From assembly GCA_016302545.1 (NCBI GenBank), contig JAEDNK010000016.1:1-19439 (forward strand): DNA of 19,439 nucleotides. Reading direction: 5' to 3'. Below are positions 15,064 to 19,439 of this stretch, piece by piece. The translations under genes were made by a program, and so were the position numbers. Numbering within the stretch: position 1 is the first letter of the stretch; the number at the start of each line of letters is the position of its first letter. Under the pieces are notes generated by a model. The model did not search any database. It worked only from the letters and a program-made list of their open reading frames with translations, and was not told where the DNA came from. Origin of the DNA: Bacillota bacterium (GTDB lineage: Bacteria; Bacillota; Clostridia; Peptostreptococcales; Anaerovoracaceae).

Positions 15064-15078
15064 CACCCTCTTGTTTTT

Positions 15079-15107
15079 TTGAAAAAATCGTATATACTTT
15101 ATATTAC
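15079..15107 (+). promoter_or_regulatory. Possible promoter of the unknown 433-residue protein gene
   Basis: TTGAAA (15079-15084) and TATTAC (15102-15107) are spaced by 17 bases. An overlapping alternative uses TATACT at 15093. Both are imperfect. The site is back-to-back with the metK promoter, about 15 bases away. Confidence 0.4.
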
Positions 15108-15165
15108 CCGCCGGATTTCCTGCGGGCAGGAGTACTTTGGAAAGGATTTTAATCAAGCAATACAT

Positions 15166-16467
15166 ATGGAAAAGAAAACAAAATTCAAAGTGATTAAGGG
15201 CGGGCTTTCGGAAACAGCCTTTACCGGCAGCCGTCAGTTCGTATCGGCATATGTCACCGACACCAGGCTCATGGGGGTGGTGGGAGTCTATATTCATTGG
15301 TATCTTCCGCAAAACACTCTGCTGAAGCACTTTCACCAGTTTTTTTATATGGATGCTGAGGAATTTGGTTTTGACTCTTATGAAAGCGTTTTGGAAAGCG
15401 ACGACGGCGACCGCTACTGCGATATAAAGGCAATCGAAAACAAGATGATGGGAGGGCTGGGAGGCCGCAAGGTTCCGATTACAGAAAAAGAAGCACGGTA
15501 TATGGTCCAATCCTATGCCGAGCTTAATGCTCGTGATAACCTCCCTTTGCCCGGGGAAAGGGAAGAGTACGAATTTCTTCTTTCTCCGCCGGTTCACCTC
15601 CACCGGGATGAGGAATACGTACTCATGTGCAAACAGTGCCCTGCGCTGAAAACGCCTTATCAGGTGATAAACTACTTTCTGATGCGCTGCTTCGGGCGTG
15701 ATTTCAGCGCCGCAAAGTTTCTCACCGGAGGCTATGTGCGAACGGATATTTTCCCTGAGCATAAGGGGGCAACTTTGATGTGCAATTCGATAGATGATGC
15801 AAATGATGCGGACAGCGGCTCTAATACAGGCTATTTCAGCACTGACGACGACAGGGATTTCGGCACCTTCAGCACCCGCAGGGCATACCTGTGCCAATCT
15901 CTCATCGAATATGACGGCAAATACTATATAATTGTCACGCAGATAACTCTCGATAGGCTTAAGGTGGTGAAGTACGAAAAAATTTCCTCTTTCAGAGTTT
16001 CGGCGGCAGAAGCGTCCATGATGACTTCAAGACCTGAATTTGTCACGGTGTTTGATCCTCTTGATGAGGAAGAAGTCATGGTCGGAGAATTTTTTAATTC
16101 AGGCTCCACCGACCTTGTCTCCTCTGCAATGGTGACTGAACACTCCACGGGACGGCTGTTTATGATATTTTACCCCCATAACGACCATGTAGCAAAAAAA
16201 GACTATCGCCTCAGCGACGACGTCATGGGAATATATTATGTTCTGGATGGCGGTCAGGTAATTCTCTGCGCCTACGAGCGCAGAAACATCAATCTGCTGG
16301 AAAAGGATCTCATGTCCTCTCCCGTAAGCTCTATGCTGGTTCCCGTGGCAAAATACCAGTTCAAGGAGCCTGTGCTGTACGATTTTATAAGCAGCGAAGG
16401 CGAGGATTTTGAAGAATTCGTAGATATGATATCCGAGCATGAGGATGATGGCGATTTTGACGAATAA
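15166..16467 (+). CDS. Unrecognised soluble protein, 433 residues
   Basis: I do not recognise this protein. It starts MEKKTKFKVIKGG and shows no signal peptide or membrane helix, so it is probably cytosolic. It is rich in aromatic and acidic residues, with mixed alpha/beta character. Notable parts are GVYIHWYLPQNTLLKHFHQF (about 45-64), a run of acidic and small residues (DDANDADSGSN, about 210-220), a repeated 'YDGKYYIIV' / 'YYVLDGGQVILCAYERRN' beta-rich stretch, and a very acidic C-terminus (SEHEDDGDFDE). The frame is open upstream to 15079, but only TTG or ATT starts exist there. The ATG at 15166 has no ribosome binding site at normal distance (AAAGGA is 19 bases away), so the start is uncertain. 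It stands alone between metK and a convergent membrane protein gene, ending at a terminator. Confidence 0.8.
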   Translation: MEKKTKFKVIKGGLSETAFTGSRQFVSAYVTDTRLMGVVGVYIHWYLPQNTLLKHFHQFFYMDAEEFGFDSYESVLESDDGDRYCDIKAIENKMMGGLGGRKVPITEKEARYMVQSYAELNARDNLPLPGEREEYEFLLSPPVHLHRDEEYVLMCKQCPALKTPYQVINYFLMRCFGRDFSAAKFLTGGYVRTDIFPEHKGATLMCNSIDDANDADSGSNTGYFSTDDDRDFGTFSTRRAYLCQSLIEYDGKYYIIVTQITLDRLKVVKYEKISSFRVSAAEASMMTSRPEFVTVFDPLDEEEVMVGEFFNSGSTDLVSSAMVTEHSTGRLFMIFYPHNDHVAKKDYRLSDDVMGIYYVLDGGQVILCAYERRNINLLEKDLMSSPVSSMLVPVAKYQFKEPVLYDFISSEGEDFEEFVDMISEHEDDGDFDE

Positions 16468-16530
16468 AAACGCGCCGGCTGATGTATGCGTACGCAGACA
16501 CATAGATCAATCGGCGCTTTTATTATTTTT
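16466..16530 (+). terminator. Bidirectional terminator between two convergent genes
   Basis: GCGCCG (16472-16477) pairs with CGGCGC (16512-16517). Inside the stem is an imperfect extension capped by the palindrome TGCGTACGCA. Runs of A before and T after the stem give U tracts in both directions, matching the convergent arrangement of the unknown gene and the DUF4282-like gene. Confidence 0.8.
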
Positions 16531-16559
16531 CTCGTCACTATTATTAGTATTTCTGCGAA

Positions 16560-17060
16560 TTATTTTATTTCCGTTTCAGCTTCGTCTGCTTCGCAGGAGC
16601 CACTGCACTCTCCCCGGTCTTCGCCACACCGGTCCTCATAAAAGGCTTCTATTTTAGACAGCCTTCTGTCCATAGACACGGTCTTTTTGCACAGGATAAC
16701 GAACATTAGCAAAAGCTCCATGGATATGCGAAGAGCTACATTTCCGATTACAATGGCGCAGACACCCGCTATGAAAGATCCCATTACAATGCATACAATT
16801 CCGACCACCGTTACAACGCAGGCCGCAATGACATAGAGAAATTTTATTATATTTTCTGCATAAAAACGATTGAAGTTTAAGGCGTTATAAAGCTTCCCTT
16901 TAAAACCGCTGAATTTTCCTTCATTGTTCTTTCTGAGGAAAGTGCAAAAAAGAACAATTCCCAGTATTACTGCCAATAGGGCGGCCACCGCCGTAACTGC
17001 AAAAATATTGGTGTAGTTCATCAAAGGATCGGTGTAGTAGTTGTAGTATCCGTAATTCAT
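16560..17060 (-). CDS. DUF4282-like small membrane protein
   Basis: A 166-residue membrane protein. A tyrosine-rich N-terminus (MNYGYYNYYTDPLMNYTN, seven Tyr in 16 residues) is followed by a helix near 18-42, a basic loop (LRKNNEGKFSGFKGKL), two helices near 70-95 and 96-122, and a hydrophilic, cysteine- and glutamate-rich tail. The segment NRFYAENIIKFLYVIAACVV followed by G...AG...I..N..LRI.MELL.... resembles DUF4282, a family of small membrane proteins of unknown function, though my identification is from pattern memory only. AGGGGG lies eight bases before the ATG and a good promoter stands at 17098-17125. It is monocistronic, with a long upstream region that contains DnaA boxes. Confidence 0.75.
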   Translation of the reverse strand: MNYGYYNYYTDPLMNYTNIFAVTAVAALLAVILGIVLFCTFLRKNNEGKFSGFKGKLYNALNFNRFYAENIIKFLYVIAACVVTVVGIVCIVMGSFIAGVCAIVIGNVALRISMELLLMFVILCKKTVSMDRRLSKIEAFYEDRCGEDRGECSGSCEADEAETEIK

Positions 17061-17097
17061 TTTAAATATTCCCCCTATTTCTCTTTTTTTCTCTTAT

Positions 17098-17125
17098 ATT
17101 GTAACATCTCGTCGAATTATGTCAA
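17098..17125 (-). promoter_or_regulatory. Promoter of the DUF4282-like gene, extended -10
   Basis: On the minus strand TTGACA (17125-17120) and TACAAT (17103-17098) are spaced by 16 bases, with TGT directly before the -10 forming an extended element. The leader would be about 30 bases. Confidence 0.75.
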
Positions 17126-17212
17126 CCTTTGTTCTCAAATTATCAAACATTTTTCAACACTTCCAAGTCCTTAAATTTCCAACGCTTTGGCATGTTATCC
17201 ACAACTTGTCCC

Positions 17213-17230
17213 AAAATTGTATACAATTTT
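17213..17230. repeat. Perfect 18-base palindrome inside the DnaA-box cluster
   Basis: AAAATTGTATACAATTTT reads identically on both strands with no spacer. Its right end overlaps the near-consensus DnaA box at 17229. A core such as TTGTATACAA is typical of operators for dimeric repressors such as GntR-family proteins, but the binding protein is unknown. Confidence 0.75.
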
Positions 17231-17282
17231 ATCGACAGTTGCCTGTGGATAACTTAAATCCCCAAAGACGTTGAAATTACTA

Positions 17283-17311
17283 GTAGTATCACAGTATGTC
17301 GCTTTTGTCAA
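17283..17311 (-). promoter_or_regulatory. Possible second promoter reading through the DnaA-box region
   Basis: On the minus strand TTGACA (17311-17306) is followed after 17 bases by TACTAC (17288-17283), with TGA before it as an extended -10. The -10 is poor. If active it would transcribe the palindrome and two DnaA boxes toward the DUF4282-like gene. Confidence 0.35.
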
Positions 17312-17352
17312 GAGTTAGTTATCCACAGATTTTTTTGACAAAAAAAATCCGT

Positions 17353-18165
17353 TTATCCGTCCCTGTTCGCACTGTCAATAACTTGAATTTCTTTCGGTTT
17401 TTTCAGGCATAAAATTTCATTGATTCCCTCCCAGACTGCCTGTGACAATTGTCGTTGATATTCAGGGGTTTGAAGCAAACTGCACTCTTTTGGATTAGAT
17501 AAAAAGCCACATTCAACCAGTATTATTCTGGCTTCAGTATTCTCAAAAATAAGGATATCGTTCTTTGTCATAGCCTCCCTTTCTCTGCCGTCGTCAATGT
17601 TGGTTTCAAGGGATTTCTGGACGCTTTCGGCAAAATCACGGCTGCTGTGTTCGCCTTTTTGAACCTCTGTTTGCCCTCCGCTGCTCCTTGGATAAAAAAC
17701 CTGCGCTCCGTATACTGATACATCCTGCGGAAAGCTGTTAAGGTGTATGGATACGGTCAGCGTCGCGCCGCTTTCCTCTATTATTTTCTTTCTCGCCAGC
17801 AAATCCTCTCTCTTTTTCTCCCGTATGGTTCTGCCATCGTCGGTGTAGAGACCCTCGTCCCTGTCTCTGGTCATTATTACCTCGGCTCCCCATGAGCGGG
17901 CTGTTTCCGCCAGTTCCATGGCAATGGCCAGATTGATGTCCTTTTCCTGAACACCGTCGGGACTTGACGCGCCGCCGTCCATGCCTCCGTGTCCCGGATC
18001 TATTACGATTACGGTGGTTTCGCTTTCGGATACCGCAGAAATAAGCCTATCCGCCAGGCCGCCCTCAAAAATATTGATGCCGCTGAAAAACAGGCAGCAA
18101 GCTCCGCAGCTCACCGCGAAAGCCGCCAGCACCGCCGCTTTCTGCAAGAGAAATTTTCTTTTCAC
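17353..18165 (-). CDS. CwlD-like N-acetylmuramoyl-L-alanine amidase
   Basis: A 270-residue zinc amidase (Amidase_3) that cleaves the bond between muramic acid and L-alanine in peptidoglycan. A basic start and one hydrophobic helix (about residues 9-30) form an uncleaved-looking anchor or signal. The catalytic domain has VIVIDPGHGG (His59), VQEKDINLAIA (Glu74), VSIHLNSFP (His141) and VECGFLSN (Glu218), the expected zinc ligands and catalytic glutamate. Domain order and length are closest to CwlD, which makes muramic-lactam in spore cortex, so the host may sporulate; a vegetative paralog is possible. I chose the GTG at 18165 because GGGAGG lies eight bases upstream; the longer GTG at 18174 overlaps that site. 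It is divergent from the alanyl-tRNA editing gene. Confidence 0.9.
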   Translation of the reverse strand: MKRKFLLQKAAVLAAFAVSCGACCLFFSGINIFEGGLADRLISAVSESETTVIVIDPGHGGMDGGASSPDGVQEKDINLAIAMELAETARSWGAEVIMTRDRDEGLYTDDGRTIREKKREDLLARKKIIEESGATLTVSIHLNSFPQDVSVYGAQVFYPRSSGGQTEVQKGEHSSRDFAESVQKSLETNIDDGREREAMTKNDILIFENTEARIILVECGFLSNPKECSLLQTPEYQRQLSQAVWEGINEILCLKKPKEIQVIDSANRDG

Positions 18166-18201
18166 CCTCTGCACCTCCCTATATGATTTTATGTGCGGGG
18201 C

Positions 18202-18231
18202 TTGCCTTTCTTACCTGAATTGTGATATATT
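18202..18231 (+). promoter_or_regulatory. Promoter of the alanyl-tRNA editing gene, extended -10
   Basis: TTGCCT (18202-18207) and TATATT (18226-18231) are spaced by 18 bases, with TGA before the -10. The leader would be only about 15 bases and contain AAAGGAG. Confidence 0.6.
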
Positions 18232-18251
18232 CATGCCAAAGGAGATTTTAT

Positions 18252-19439
18252 ATGATGAAAACAGAAAGACTTTTTAAAGAAGATGTATATATGAAAGAGG
18301 CTGAGGCTGCAGTTACCTCTCTGACGGAAACAAAGGAGGGCCGGACCGCCGTAACCCTTGACAGAACAATTTTCTTTCCCACAGGCGGCGGCCAGAGCTG
18401 CGACAGGGGCACCATAGCAGGCTTCCCCGTCATAGATGTTTACGAGGACGAAAAGGCGGACGATATCATCCATGTACTGGACTGCCGCCCGTCGGAATTT
18501 GAGCATGCAGCAAGCCCTGCGGGTAAACTGCTGAAACTTTCACTTGACTGGGAGCACCGCTTTGACAACATGCAGCGCCACTGTGGCGAGCACATCTTAA
18601 GCGGCATGTTTTATCGGGAGTACGGCGGTGTCAACAGAGGCTTTCACATGGGCGACCAGTATATGACCATCGACATAAGCCTCGAAGCTAAGCCGGAATT
18701 CACAGCCATCACATGGGAAATGGCCAAGCACGCCGAGGAGTGCGCCAACGAAGCGATCTGGCAGAACCAACCTGTAATCACCCGACATTTTGACACAAAA
18801 AAAGAAGCTGAAAACCTTCCGCTACGAAAGGCTCTGGCTCTTGAAAAGGATATTACAATAGTATGCGTCGGCTCTGTGGAAAACCCTGCCGACTGCGTAG
18901 CCTGCTGCGGCACTCACCCCGCTACCGCAGGTCAGGTGGGGCTCATCAAGATATTCAAGGTTGAGCCTAACAAGGGTATGTTCCGCATATACTTTGAAGC
19001 GGGCAAAAGAGCTTTCCTCAAATATCAGCAGGAGCTTGACACCCTCACTGCTCTTTCCAATTCCCTCAGCGCAGGCACCGACGATGTGCTGAGCAAGTAC
19101 CATGCACAGATTGAGAAGAACAAGGAGGCGAGAAGCCAGCTTCATTTTCTCAAGAAGGAAGTCATTATGCGGGAAGCAGCAGACATCGCCGAAGCCCTCG
19201 AAAAAGGCGAAAATGTAAGGCGCTATCACATATTGTCATTAGACGATTTAACCGTTCTTGCAAGAGAAGTATCACCTTATGCAAAAAAAATTGCTTTCCT
19301 TGTACACGAGCCAAGCTGCACTGTATTTCTCGTATCAGACGGAAGCGTGGACTGTGGCAAGCTGGTAAAGGACAATGCTCAGATCTATGGCGGCAAAGGC
19401 GGCGGCAATAAAACCACAGCCCGTGCCATTTTCACTAAG
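18252..19439 (+). CDS. Alanyl-tRNA editing protein, AlaX-L type (3' end beyond window)
   Basis: At least 396 residues, with the frame still open at the last base. It is a free-standing relative of the AlaRS editing domain and should hydrolyse mischarged Ser-tRNA(Ala) or Gly-tRNA(Ala). The N-terminal beta-barrel contains FFPTGGGQ (41-48). The zinc site is split as usual: MQRHCGEHILSG gives His110 and His114, and ACCGTHP gives Cys218 and His222. A charged helical region near 250-315 is followed by a DHHA1-like domain ending in GGKGGGN. The aminoacylation domain of AlaRS is absent, so it is not alaS. The length is near the expected end for AlaX-L, so only a few residues may be missing. The ATG has GGAG seven bases upstream; a second ATG follows directly. 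Confidence 0.93.
   Translation, partial: MMKTERLFKEDVYMKEAEAAVTSLTETKEGRTAVTLDRTIFFPTGGGQSCDRGTIAGFPVIDVYEDEKADDIIHVLDCRPSEFEHAASPAGKLLKLSLDWEHRFDNMQRHCGEHILSGMFYREYGGVNRGFHMGDQYMTIDISLEAKPEFTAITWEMAKHAEECANEAIWQNQPVITRHFDTKKEAENLPLRKALALEKDITIVCVGSVENPADCVACCGTHPATAGQVGLIKIFKVEPNKGMFRIYFEAGKRAFLKYQQELDTLTALSNSLSAGTDDVLSKYHAQIEKNKEARSQLHFLKKEVIMREAADIAEALEKGENVRRYHILSLDDLTVLAREVSPYAKKIAFLVHEPSCTVFLVSDGSVDCGKLVKDNAQIYGGKGGGNKTTARAIFTK

Larger units (their letters stand above)
17195..17327. promoter_or_regulatory. Cluster of DnaA boxes in a non-coding stretch
   Basis: The 292-base gap between the amidase stop and the DUF4282-like start contains three exact TTATCCACA boxes: 17195-17203 (plus), 17244-17252 (minus, read as TGTGGATAA) and 17319-17327 (plus). 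One further site, TTATCGACA at 17229-17237 (plus), differs at one base. The surroundings are AT-rich. Three perfect nine-mers in 133 bases are not expected by chance. They could form a DnaA-controlled promoter region, a DnaA-titrating site or part of a replication origin. No dnaA, dnaN or rpmH is in the window, which argues against the main origin. Confidence 0.7.

Noticed and set aside
15037..15897. 286-codon minus-strand frame opposite the unknown 433-residue protein
   Set aside because: It overlaps the metK promoter and riboswitch side, lacks a good ribosome binding site, and the plus-strand frame is longer, with its terminator directly after the stop. Since the plus-strand protein is itself unrecognised, this rejection is less secure than the others.
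17061..17352. Main chromosomal replication origin
   Set aside because: DnaA boxes are present, but none of dnaA, dnaN, recF, gyrB or rpmH is in the window and no AT-rich 13-mer array or DnaA-trio pattern was clear.
17328..17352. GATTTTTTT/AAAAAAATC hairpin after the amidase stop as a terminator
   Set aside because: The stem is almost entirely A-T and would be weak; no GC-rich stem with a clean U tract is seen there.
18252..19439. alaS (alanyl-tRNA synthetase)
   Set aside because: The protein starts directly with the editing domain and has no class II aminoacylation domain, so it is a free-standing editing protein.

Overview
The window looks like chromosomal DNA from a low-to-moderate G+C Firmicute, most likely an anaerobic member of Clostridia. 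The evidence is strong AGGAGG-type ribosome binding sites, TTGACA/TATAAT promoters, a SAM-I riboswitch ahead of metK, a PyrR attenuator ahead of a uracil permease, a LexA of Firmicutes type and a CwlD-like amidase. The exact genus cannot be read from the sequence. I see no tRNA, rRNA, CRISPR array, insertion sequence or phage gene.

Region 1 (1-8436, minus strand) is one long, tightly coupled operon for an Mrp/Mbh-type multisubunit cation/proton antiporter. In transcription order it encodes MrpE, MrpF, MrpG, an MbhD-like piece, an MbhE-MrpB fusion, MrpC, three separate NuoL/M/N-like antiporter subunits with a small two-helix protein between the second and third, and an unrecognised membrane protein that runs off the left edge. 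The operon has a consensus promoter with a very short leader. No hydrogenase or other redox subunit is visible in the window. Full-length MrpA is absent, but its C-terminal parts are present as separate or fused proteins.

Region 2 (8437-9336) is divergent lexA with its own promoter, a candidate autoregulatory operator and a terminator shared with the next convergent operon. Region 3 (9337-11400, minus) is a tandem pair of LysO-family (DUF340) exporter paralogs. Region 4 (11401-13583, plus) is a pyrimidine salvage unit: promoter, PyrR-binding anti-antiterminator, terminator, uracil permease, then pyrR itself, closed by a strong terminator shared with convergent metK.

Region 5 (13591-15063, minus) is metK under a complete SAM-I riboswitch whose antiterminator and terminator pairings can be traced. 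Region 6 (15064-17352) holds an unrecognised 433-residue soluble protein, a convergent terminator, a small DUF4282-like membrane protein, and a 292-base non-coding stretch with three exact DnaA boxes around a perfect 18-base palindrome. Region 7 (17353-19439) is a membrane-anchored CwlD-like N-acetylmuramoyl-L-alanine amidase, and divergent from it a stand-alone alanyl-tRNA editing protein that is still open at the right edge.

Most of the window is recognisable housekeeping and ion-homeostasis biology. The least explained parts are the DnaA-box/palindrome stretch, the unknown 433-residue protein, the three-antiporter Mrp arrangement with its histidine-rich small subunit, and the tandem LysO pair.
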